Part shown: positions 1 to 5,105 of the stretch, piece after piece
Position numbering within the stretch: the first letter of the stretch is position 1
How the letters are laid out: each line of letters starts with the position of its first letter
Assembly: GCA_946221975.1 (NCBI GenBank)
Contig: CAMIGT010000140.1
Location: 1-5,105, forward strand
From: an uncultured Blastococcus sp.
GTDB taxonomy: Bacteria; Actinomycetota; Actinomycetes; Mycobacteriales; Antricoccaceae
Length of the DNA stretch: 5,105 bases
Direction: 5' to 3'
Notes under the pieces: generated by a model
The model's database searches: none
Told to the model about the DNA's origin: nothing
The model's input: the letters and a program-made list of their open reading frames with translations, nothing else
Program-made: the position numbers and the translations under genes

Positions 1-1044
1 GAGCCGGTGACCGTTGAGAACATCATCGTCCCGGACCCCGGGCCCGGAGAGGCGCTGGTCGCGGTCCAGGCATGCGGGGTGTGCCACACCGACCTGCACT
101 ATCGCGAAGGCGGGATCGAGGACAAGTTCCCGTTCCTGCTGGGACATGAGGCCGCCGGAGTCGTCGAGGCGGTCGGGCCGGACGTCACCGACGTGGCGCC
201 GGGCGACTTCGTCGTACTGAACTGGCGCGCCGTGTGTGGCGTATGCCGGGCTTGTTCGCGGGGCGAGCCGTGGTACTGCTTCGACACCCACAACGCGACG
301 CAGAAGATGACGCTCGAGGACGGCACCGAGCTCGCCCCGGCGCTCGGGATCGGCGCGTTTGCCGAGAAGACGCTCGTCGCCGCCGGCCAGTGCACGAAGG
401 TCGACCCGGACTCCGACCCAGCGATCGTCGGTCTGCTGGGCTGCGGTGTGATGGCGGGCGCCGGCGCGGCACTGAACACCGCGAAGGTGACCCGCGGGCA
501 GAGTGTGGCGGTCATCGGGTGCGGCGGTGTCGGTGACGCGGCGATCGCTGGCGCCCGGCTGGCGGGCGCCGCGAAGATCATCGCGATCGACGTCGACGAC
601 CAAAAACTCCAGTGGGCAAAGGAGTTTGGCGCGACCCACACGATCAACTCGAAGGACGGCGACGTCGTCGAGGCCATCCAGGAGCTGACCGACGGGTTTG
701 GCGCCGACGTCGTGATCGAAGCGGTCGGCCGCCCGGAGACCTACGAGCAGGCCTTCTACGGTCGCGATCTCGCCGGCACCGTCGTACTCGTCGGAGTCCC
801 CACCCCCGACCTGCGACTCGACCTGCCATTGCTGGACTTCTTCGGCCGCGGCGGCTCGCTGAAGTCGTCGTGGTACGGCGACTGCCTGCCCTCGCGGGAC
901 TTCCCGATGCTCGTCGATCTCTACAAACAGGGCCGCTTCCCCCTCGACAAGTTCGTCACCGAGCGGATCGGGATCGACGATGTCGAAGCGGCGTTCGGCA
1001 AGATGCACGACGGCACCGTGCTGCGCTCCGTGGTGGTGATCTAG
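1..1044 (+). CDS. mscR: S-(hydroxymethyl)mycothiol dehydrogenase / S-nitrosomycothiol reductase, 5'-truncated by window edge
   Basis: Zinc-dependent medium-chain alcohol dehydrogenase. By family knowledge it oxidises the adduct of formaldehyde and mycothiol to S-formylmycothiol with NAD+, and it can also reduce S-nitrosomycothiol; it acts in the cytosol. Numbering from the first visible codon (347 residues), the expected ligands are present: catalytic zinc C28 (in GVCHTD), H49 (GHEAAG) and C148 (GCGVMAG), and structural zinc C79, C82, C85 and C93. The Rossmann loop GCGGVG is at 173-178, and D197 at the end of the next strand fits NAD rather than [27 protein letters not shown] and [16 protein letters not shown] segments are typical of the mycothiol-dependent clade. 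The frame is open to base 1, and family members are about 360 residues, so roughly 14 N-terminal residues lie upstream; the GTG at base 7 is internal. The stop codon directly abuts the next gene's ATG, indicating an operon. Confidence 0.94.
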   Translation, partial: EPVTVENIIVPDPGPGEALVAVQACGVCHTDLHYREGGIEDKFPFLLGHEAAGVVEAVGPDVTDVAPGDFVVLNWRAVCGVCRACSRGEPWYCFDTHNATQKMTLEDGTELAPALGIGAFAEKTLVAAGQCTKVDPDSDPAIVGLLGCGVMAGAGAALNTAKVTRGQSVAVIGCGGVGDAAIAGARLAGAAKIIAIDVDDQKLQWAKEFGATHTINSKDGDVVEAIQELTDGFGADVVIEAVGRPETYEQAFYGRDLAGTVVLVGVPTPDLRLDLPLLDFFGRGGSLKSSWYGDCLPSRDFPMLVDLYKQGRFPLDKFVTERIGIDDVEAAFGKMHDGTVLRSVVVI

Positions 1045-1668
1045 ATGGCTGCGCGCGTTGAGCATCTCGTCACCTCGGGCACGTTCTCGCTCGACGGCGG
1101 CACCTGGGACGTCGACAACAACGTGTGGATCGTCGGCGACGACGAGAATGTCGTCGTCATCGACGCCCCGCATGACGTCGACGCGATCCTGGATCAGGTC
1201 GGCGATCGAAAGGTCGTCGCGATCGTGTGCACGCACGCGCACGACGACCACGTCGCCCAGGCGCCCGCGCTACGCGAACGCACCGGCGCGCCGATCCTGC
1301 TGCACCCGGACGACCGCGTGCTGTGGGACCTGACCTTCAGCGACCAGCAGCCGGACTCCGACCTGGAGGACGGCGAGGTCATCACCATCGCCGGCACGGA
1401 CCTGCAGGTGCTGCACACCCCGGGCCACTCCCCCGGCGCGGTGTCGCTCTACGCGCCCTCGCTCGGCGTCGTCTTCACCGGTGACACGCTCTTCAACGGC
1501 GGCCCGGGCGCGACCGGCCGGTCGTACTCGGACTACCCGACGATCCGCGACTCGATCCGCGCGCGTCTGCTGCCGCTCCCACCGGAGACCGTCGTGCACA
1601 CCGGGCACGGCGACGACACCACGATCGGGGCCGAGGCCGGCAACGTCCCGGACGAGAAGCCCAGCTAG
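1045..1668 (+). CDS. MBL-fold metallo-hydrolase, mscR-associated (Rv2260-like)
   Basis: A 207-residue metallo-beta-lactamase-fold hydrolase with a full set of metal ligands. The HxHxDH motif is H64-A-H66-D-D68-H69, followed by H128 (TPGHSPG), D147 (FTGDTLF) and H188 (HTGHGDD). This is the glyoxalase II-like binuclear site and the length is normal for a single-domain member, with no signal peptide. The ATG follows the mscR stop with zero spacing, so the two are almost certainly cotranscribed and probably translationally coupled; no separate promoter fits. The same gene order occurs in mycobacteria (Rv2259-Rv2260). My inference from glyoxalase II chemistry and this linkage is that it cleaves a mycothiol thioester, possibly the S-formylmycothiol made by MscR, but the substrate is not shown by sequence. 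The gene ends 3 bp before the converging DUF899 remnant. Confidence 0.9.
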   Translation: MAARVEHLVTSGTFSLDGGTWDVDNNVWIVGDDENVVVIDAPHDVDAILDQVGDRKVVAIVCTHAHDDHVAQAPALRERTGAPILLHPDDRVLWDLTFSDQQPDSDLEDGEVITIAGTDLQVLHTPGHSPGAVSLYAPSLGVVFTGDTLFNGGPGATGRSYSDYPTIRDSIRARLLPLPPETVVHTGHGDDTTIGAEAGNVPDEKPS

Positions 1669-1671
1669 CCC

Positions 1672-2054
1672 TCAGTGGCAGTCGGGTCGCTCGGCGGCGT
1701 CGTACTCGTCGTGGCGGCGCCACCATTCGTACGACGCGGACTGCGGGACGCCGGACGGCGATGACTCCCACGTCTCCTGGCGCCCGAACGGCGCGACGTC
1801 CAGGAAGCTGAAGTTGGTGCCGAACCGTTGCAGCCCGCGCTGGTCGGTGAAGTAGCTGCGGTAGATCGCCTCGCCGTCGTGAAGTGATAGAGCACCAGCT
1901 GCGGCCGGCCTTCGAACAGCTCAAGCAGGGTGCGTTCGTCGCCGGTCGCGACGTCGGTGAAGCGGTAGTCCTTCTCGAGCTCGACCAGAGCGGCGTTCTG
2001 CCGTTGCCATTCCTCTTCGCCGACCACCTGCGGTCGGTACGCGTTCGCTGCCAT
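1672..2054 (-). pseudogene. DUF899 (thioredoxin-like) family gene, central deletion plus frameshift
   Basis: Two pieces of one DUF899 protein lie head to tail in different frames. Reading leftward from the ATG at 2054, the first 58 codons (to about 1881) encode the N-terminal hallmarks EEEWQ, VELEKDYRF, LLELFEGRPQLVLYHF. The frame then shifts, and from about 1878 to the TGA at 1672-1674 a second frame encodes DGEAIYRSYFTDQRG, SFLDVAPFGRQETWE and YEWWRRHDEYDA, which are C-terminal DUF899 hallmarks. Intact members are about 220-240 residues; only about 126 codons remain. The central thioredoxin-like segment with the redox cysteines, normally just after the LYHF strand, is absent. The stretch between EEEWQ and VELEKDYRF is also about 20 residues shorter than usual. 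The original frame stays open to 1665 but encodes low-complexity shadow sequence. A sequencing error could explain the frameshift but not the missing middle, so I regard the gene as non-functional. Confidence 0.82.
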
Positions 2055-2060
2055 GCCCCG

Positions 2061-2090
2061 ACGCTATCCCCGCCCGGCGTGCTCGGTCAT
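2061..2090 (-). promoter_or_regulatory. Putative sigma70-like promoter of the DUF899 remnant (leaderless)
   Basis: On the minus strand, TAGCGT (2066-2061) fits the actinobacterial -10 pattern TANNNT and ends six bases before the ATG at 2054, so transcription would start at or next to the start codon. Eighteen bases upstream of it is ATGACC (2090-2085), sharing TGAC with the -35 consensus TTGACA. No Shine-Dalgarno sequence fits in the six-base gap, which supports leaderless translation. The assignment rests on motif and spacing only. Confidence 0.45.
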
Positions 2091-2132
2091 CTCCAAACTT
2101 GCGGCACGCGTCTGGGTCGGTCGGCGTACCAG

Positions 2133-2138
2133 TAACCT
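2133..2138 (+). promoter_or_regulatory. Putative -10 box for leaderless thioesterase mRNA
   Basis: TAACCT matches TANNNT and is followed by seven bases and then ATG at 2146, the distance expected if the A of the start codon is the first transcribed base. No purine-rich ribosome binding site precedes the ATG. I see no convincing -35 element 16-19 bases upstream, which is common for leaderless actinobacterial promoters. This box also supports choosing the ATG at 2146 over upstream in-frame starts. Confidence 0.5.
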
Positions 2139-2145
2139 CATCGCC

Positions 2146-2817
2146 ATGGTGCAACTGGACTACGAGGTCATCGATCTCTCCGAAGAGGAGCTTGCGCGCG
2201 AGCGCGAGGTGTACGGCGGACTGGCGCAGAGCGTGCGCGAGCTGTCGCTCGCCTCACTGCGCACGACCGTCGATGAGGACGAGGCGATCGCGATCCGCGC
2301 CGAGATCGAGGCGATCACCGAACGGCTGATGGCCAGCGTCCGCGAGCGCGAGCACCTCGGCATCCGCGTCCGCAAGGATGGCCTGGTGCTCAGCGACGGC
2401 AACGCGGTGATCGGCACCCGCAACCCAGTCGCGCCGCCGCTTCAGATCGAGACCACCGATCGCGGGGCGCGCAGCGAGTTCCGGCTCAACGCCCTCTACG
2501 AAGGCCCTCCCGGCTGTGTGCACGGCGGCGTCATCGCTCTGGTGATGGACCAGATCTGCGGGGAGGCGGCGATCTCGCAGGGCCACCCGGGCATGACCGG
2601 AACTCTGACGATCCGTTATGCCCGACCGACCCGGCTTGGCGAATGCTCGGCCGAGGCCTGGGTCGAGGAGGTCGACGGCGTCAAGACGATCGTGCGCGGC
2701 GTACTGCGCGATGCCAAGGGCCGCGAGACTGCCACTGCAGAAGGCGTCTTCATCATGCCGCGGTGGGCACGCGAAGCGATGACCGAAACCGCGATCACTC
2801 CGCCGCGCTTCGACTAA
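2146..2817 (+). CDS. PaaI-family hotdog thioesterase with N-terminal extension
   Basis: A 223-residue protein with a C-terminal hotdog domain (about residues 95-205) that probably hydrolyses an acyl-CoA or related thioester in the cytosol. The PaaI/THEM4-type active-site segment is CVHGGVIALVMDQ: H126-G127-G128 forms the turn at the start of the central helix, and D135 is the likely catalytic acid. The strands that follow (TGTLTIRYARPTRLG, AEAWVEEVDG, TAEGVFI) are the usual hotdog sheet. The first 90 or so residues are charged and predicted mostly helical (EEELAREREVYGGLAQ), an extension beyond the roughly 140-residue minimal PaaI fold that resembles other long actinobacterial members. The frame is open upstream to an ATG at 2053, but that reading adds 31 Arg-rich residues overlapping the divergent promoter region; the ATG at 2146 sits directly after a -10-like box. 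The natural substrate cannot be told from sequence. Confidence 0.87.
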   Translation: MVQLDYEVIDLSEEELAREREVYGGLAQSVRELSLASLRTTVDEDEAIAIRAEIEAITERLMASVREREHLGIRVRKDGLVLSDGNAVIGTRNPVAPPLQIETTDRGARSEFRLNALYEGPPGCVHGGVIALVMDQICGEAAISQGHPGMTGTLTIRYARPTRLGECSAEAWVEEVDGVKTIVRGVLRDAKGRETATAEGVFIMPRWAREAMTETAITPPRFD

Positions 2818-2822
2818 TTCGG

Positions 2823-2852
2823 TTGACGACATAGCGCAGTAGGGCGCACAAT
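2823..2852 (+). promoter_or_regulatory. Putative sigma70-like promoter of the ABC-F gene
   Basis: TTGACG (2823-2828) matches five of six bases of the -35 consensus, and CACAAT (2847-2852) matches four of six of the -10 consensus including the conserved A at position 2 and final T, with an 18-base spacer. Transcription would begin near 2858-2860, leaving an untranslated leader of about 78-80 bases before the GTG at 2938. It lies five bases after the thioesterase stop, so the ABC-F gene probably has its own promoter. Confidence 0.5.
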
Positions 2853-2887
2853 CGTCGCCGTCCCATTCCCGGCGAGCGGAGCGCACG

Positions 2888-2899
2888 TTGAAGCACTGA
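2888..2899 (+). other. Possible three-codon leader ORF (TTG AAG CAC TGA) upstream of the ABC-F gene
   Basis: A GGAG (2878-2881) is followed by six bases and TTG AAG CAC TGA, which would read Met-Lys-His-stop. Spacing to the putative start is good, but TTG is a weak start and a three-codon frame can arise by chance. It is listed because its TGA overlaps the left arm of the stem at 2896-2929, so a ribosome on it would block that stem. Confidence 0.2.
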
Positions 2900-2932
2900 G
2901 GATCTGTCCTTTCCCAACGACATCCTCAGGAG
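2896..2932 (+). promoter_or_regulatory. SD-proximal hairpin in the ABC-F leader, possible translational switch
   Basis: CTGAGGAT (2896-2903) and ATCCTCAG (2922-2929) are perfect 8-base complements separated by an 18-base loop. The right arm contains the first two bases of the AGGAG ribosome binding site (2928-2932), which sits five bases before the GTG start, so the folded stem would hinder initiation. An alternative small stem, AGGA (2899-2902) with TCCT (2907-2910), shares the left arm and would exclude the larger stem. There is no U-run after the stem, so it is not an intrinsic terminator. Regulation is inferred; only the complementarity is seen. Confidence 0.45.
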
Positions 2933-2937
2933 CCTCC

Positions 2938-4530
2938 GTGCCCACTTTCCCTGCTATTCCTGCCATCTCTGCCGAGCAGGTCACGCTCGAGTGGCCCTCC
3001 GGCGAGCTCGCACTCGATCATCTCGACGCCGCGTTCCCACCGGGCCGCACCGGACTCGTCGGGCTCAACGGCACTGGCAAGTCGACCTTGCTGCGGATCA
3101 TCGCCGGCGAGCTGACGCCCACCTCAGGAGTCGTACGTCGCACCGGAACGGTCGGATACCTACCCCAAGACCTGCCGCAGCACACCGGCCGCGACGTCGC
3201 CGATCTGCTTGGCATCACGGCGATCCGCGATGCCCTGCGGGCCATCGAGTCCGGCTCAACCGACCCGGACCTCTACGACGCGGTCGGCGCCGACTGGGAC
3301 ATCGAGGAGCGTGCCCGCGCGCAGCTCGATGCCCTCGGCCTGGACTCGATCGGCCTCGATCGGCCCGCGCAGACGCTGTCCGGCGGTGAGCTGATCCTGA
3401 CCGCGCTGACCGGCGTACTGCTGCAGCGACCGGACATCCTGCTGCTCGACGAGCCGACCAACAACCTGGACTCGGCCGCAAGATCACGGCTATATCAGGC
3501 GATCGAACGCTGGAACGGCGTGCTGCTCATGGTCAGCCACGACCGGCAGGCGCTGCGACTCGTCGACCAGGTCGCCGAGCTGCGCGACGGCCGGATCGAG
3601 GTGTACGGCGGCAACTTCGACGACTACGAGCGCCAGGTCGCCGAGCAACAGGCAGCCGCCGAGCGTGACGTGCGCGATGCTCGCGCAGACGTCAACAAGC
3701 AGAAGCAGGACTGGGTCGACGCGCAGGTCAAGCTCGCCCGGCGCGAGCGGTACGGCCGCAAGATGACCGAGCAGAAGCGCGAGCCGAAGATCCTGATGAA
3801 CGCGCGCAAACGGGCGGCTCAAGAGTCCGCCGGCAAGCACCGCGGCATGCACCACGACCGGCTCGACGACGCGAGATCCCAGCTGTCGCAGGCACAGTTG
3901 CGGCTGCGCGACGACGACGAGATCAAGATCGAGCTACCCGCGACCGCCCTGCCGAGCGGCCGGGTCGTCGTCGACGTGCCGGCCCCGACCAGTCTCGTCG
4001 AGCTGCGCGAGGGCACCGACCCGGCGCCGCTGGAGCGGCTGATCGTGCGCGGGCCCGAACGCATCGCGTTGACCGGTGACAACGGCAGCGGCAAGACCAC
4101 ACTGCTGCGCGAGATCGCCGCACTGGCCCGCGTGCCGGCCCAGCTCATGCCGCAGCGACTCGACACGCTCGCCGACGACGACACGGTGCTGGGTGCGTTG
4201 AGCGAGCGGGCCCCGCACCTGAGCACCGTCGAGCTGCGCAACCGGCTGGCGCAGCTGTTGCTGCGCGGCGACCAGGTGACCCGGCCGGTCCGCACGCTGT
4301 CGGGCGGGCAGCGGCTGCGCGCCGTACTCGCCGCGGCGCTGTTGCGCGAGCCGGCACCACAACTGCTGATGCTAGACGAGCCGACCAACAACCTCGATCT
4401 AGCCAGCATCGCGCACCTCACCCAGGCGCTGCGGCGGTTCGAAGGTGCGCTGATCGTGGTCAGCCACGACGCCGACTTCCTCGACGATCTCGAGCTGACG
4501 AGGCGGCTGGCGGTCCGGGCTCAGCGGTAG
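2938..4530 (+). CDS. ABC-F family ATPase (two nucleotide-binding domains, no membrane domain)
   Basis: A 530-residue cytosolic protein of the ABC-F class, whose studied members bind the ribosome E site to aid translation or displace antibiotics. NBD1: Walker A GLNGTGKST (42-50), Q77, signature LSGGE (147-151), Walker B ILLLDEP (167-173) with E172, switch H201. A charged helical linker (about 231-335) carries the Lys/Arg-rich stretch around 266-300 expected of the interdomain arm. NBD2: Walker A GDNGSGKTT (380-388), Q406, LSGGQ (454-458), LLMLDEP (476-482) with E481, switch H510. Both catalytic glutamates are present, so both sites look active. NBD2 is compact: 68 residues from Walker A lysine to signature, against 99 in NBD1, and the protein ends about 20 residues after H510. 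The GTG start follows AGGAG by five bases. Whether it is a housekeeping factor or an antibiotic-resistance member cannot be decided from sequence; the structured leader hints at inducibility. Its last 10 bp overlap the converging LLM gene. Confidence 0.93.
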   Translation: MPTFPAIPAISAEQVTLEWPSGELALDHLDAAFPPGRTGLVGLNGTGKSTLLRIIAGELTPTSGVVRRTGTVGYLPQDLPQHTGRDVADLLGITAIRDALRAIESGSTDPDLYDAVGADWDIEERARAQLDALGLDSIGLDRPAQTLSGGELILTALTGVLLQRPDILLLDEPTNNLDSAARSRLYQAIERWNGVLLMVSHDRQALRLVDQVAELRDGRIEVYGGNFDDYERQVAEQQAAAERDVRDARADVNKQKQDWVDAQVKLARRERYGRKMTEQKREPKILMNARKRAAQESAGKHRGMHHDRLDDARSQLSQAQLRLRDDDEIKIELPATALPSGRVVVDVPAPTSLVELREGTDPAPLERLIVRGPERIALTGDNGSGKTTLLREIAALARVPAQLMPQRLDTLADDDTVLGALSERAPHLSTVELRNRLAQLLLRGDQVTRPVRTLSGGQRLRAVLAAALLREPAPQLLMLDEPTNNLDLASIAHLTQALRRFEGALIVVSHDADFLDDLELTRRLAVRAQR

Positions 4531-5105
4531 CCGGCGATGATCTCGTCCATCAGCGGCAGGATGTCGCCGTCGTTGGCCAGGCCCGGCACGTAGAAGATGA
4601 CGTAGTCGGCGCCGGCCTCCAGCGCGGCGTCGACCTTGGCCGTGATCTCGTCGGCGCCCAGCGCGTAGGCCTTCTCCCAGGTCGAGGCCTTCCAGGTGGC
4701 GCCGCGCGCCTTGGCCGAGCCCGCTTCGAACGCGTCGCCGCGCGGGACCGGGAAGGCGTTGATCGACGTCGATTTGGTGATCTGGTCGTAGTCGCGCCCG
4801 ACGTCATCGCAGTGGCGGCGCAGGATGTCGAGCTTGGTGGCGATGACCTCCGGATCGCCCGCGCCGACGTTGCAGGCATCGGCGTACTGGGCGACCAGCT
4901 TGAGCGTGACCTTCTCGCCTCCGCCGCCGATCCACAGCGGCACCTTCCGTCCTGGTGCGGCGCTCATCGGCAGGTTGATCGGCTTGTCGATCGAGTACTG
5001 CTTGCCGGAGTACGTCGGCTCTTGCTCGGTCCACATCTGGTGCACGATCTCGACGGCCTCGCGGAAGCGACGCATCCGAGTCGGGATGTCGGTCCACTCG
5101 TAGCA
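4521..5105 (-). CDS. LLM-class F420-dependent oxidoreductase, N-terminus beyond window edge
   Basis: The visible 194 residues are the C-terminal part of a luciferase-like TIM-barrel oxidoreductase; family members are usually near 300 residues, so about one third lies beyond the right edge. The frame is open to base 5105 (reading CYEWTDIPTR before the first internal Met at 5075, which is therefore not the start). Recognisable segments are RMRRFREAVEIVHQMW, the YSGKQYSIDKP loop, VPLWIGGGGEKVTLKLVA (the Gly-rich cofactor phosphate-binding region) followed by YADACNVG, then LRRHCDDVGRDYDQITKS and the final barrel strand and helix ADYVIFYVPGL. The pattern resembles the Rv1855c-like F420 subgroup. 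Members transfer hydride between F420 and a small organic substrate; this one's substrate is unknown, and FMN use is not excluded because the N-terminal cofactor residues are out of view. It ends 10 bp inside the ABC-F gene, tail to tail. Confidence 0.88.
   Translation of the reverse strand, partial: CYEWTDIPTRMRRFREAVEIVHQMWTEQEPTYSGKQYSIDKPINLPMSAAPGRKVPLWIGGGGEKVTLKLVAQYADACNVGAGDPEVIATKLDILRRHCDDVGRDYDQITKSTSINAFPVPRGDAFEAGSAKARGATWKASTWEKAYALGADEITAKVDAALEAGADYVIFYVPGLANDGDILPLMDEIIAGYR

Noticed and set aside
99..677. Minus-strand open frame of 192 codons opposite mscR
   Set aside because: Ser/Ala/Pro-rich composition typical of antisense shadow translation; the opposite strand encodes a complete zinc dehydrogenase.
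1493..1924. Minus-strand frame across the DUF899 remnant and the MBL gene as a separate gene
   Set aside because: It uses neither of the two frames carrying DUF899 motifs, is Arg-rich, and overlaps the 3' end of the intact MBL gene antisense.
1884..2135. Plus-strand open frame opposite the DUF899 N-terminal piece
   Set aside because: The minus strand carries clear DUF899 motifs here; the plus-strand product has no recognisable features and runs into the thioesterase promoter.
2053..2145. In-frame extension of the thioesterase to an ATG at 2053
   Set aside because: The added 31 residues are Arg-rich and unlike the rest of the protein. They would overlap the start of the divergent DUF899 remnant and both promoter boxes, and there is no ribosome binding site upstream of 2053.
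2818..2937. Intrinsic terminator or tRNA between the thioesterase and ABC-F genes
   Set aside because: The only strong stem (2896-2929) is followed by the ribosome binding site and start codon rather than a T-run, and no cloverleaf can be formed.
3490..3855. Minus-strand open frame of 121 codons opposite the ABC-F linker
   Set aside because: It is the mirror of a well-supported gene with intact motifs. Long antisense frames are expected in GC-rich coding DNA, and its product shows no recognisable domain.
1..5105. Mobile element, CRISPR array, phage genes or a new defence system
   Set aside because: No transposase, integrase, terminal repeats, spaced direct repeats or defence-type domains are seen. 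All intact genes belong to common chromosomal families with uniform base composition.

Overview
The window looks like chromosomal DNA from a high-GC actinobacterium. Three things point that way. The first gene is a mycothiol-dependent formaldehyde dehydrogenase, and mycothiol is a thiol of Actinobacteria. The last gene belongs to a luciferase-like family that is mostly F420-dependent and common in that phylum. Two genes also appear to have -10 boxes placed so that transcription starts at the ATG itself (leaderless), which is common in actinobacteria. Genus cannot be assigned from the sequence alone. No mobile element, CRISPR array, tRNA or rRNA is visible.

Layout. (1) 1-1668, plus strand: the 3' 96% of an S-(hydroxymethyl)mycothiol dehydrogenase (mscR), followed with no spacer by a metallo-beta-lactamase-fold hydrolase. 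This is the same pair as the adjacent mycobacterial genes Rv2259/Rv2260, and it probably acts in formaldehyde and/or S-nitrosothiol detoxification. (2) 1672-2054, minus strand: a broken DUF899 (thioredoxin-like) gene. Its N-terminal and C-terminal ends are recognisable, but the middle, which would hold the redox cysteines, is missing and the two ends are in different frames. (3) 2055-2145: a compact divergent promoter region serving the pseudogene on one side and a thioesterase gene on the other, both apparently leaderless. (4) 2146-2817, plus: a PaaI-type hotdog thioesterase with a long N-terminal extension. (5) 2818-2937: a leader with a sigma70-like promoter, a possible three-codon mini-ORF and a perfect 8-bp stem whose 3' arm overlaps the Shine-Dalgarno sequence of the next gene. 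(6) 2938-4530, plus: an ABC-F protein with two ATPase domains, probably ribosome-associated. (7) 4521-5105, minus: the C-terminal two thirds of an LLM-class F420-dependent oxidoreductase, overlapping the ABC-F gene tail-to-tail by 10 bp and running off the right edge.

Only mscR and the hydrolase gene look like a functional operon; the other genes look independently transcribed. I do not see a clearly new multi-gene system. The items most worth a second look are the ABC-F leader, which could be a small translational switch, and the decayed DUF899 gene.
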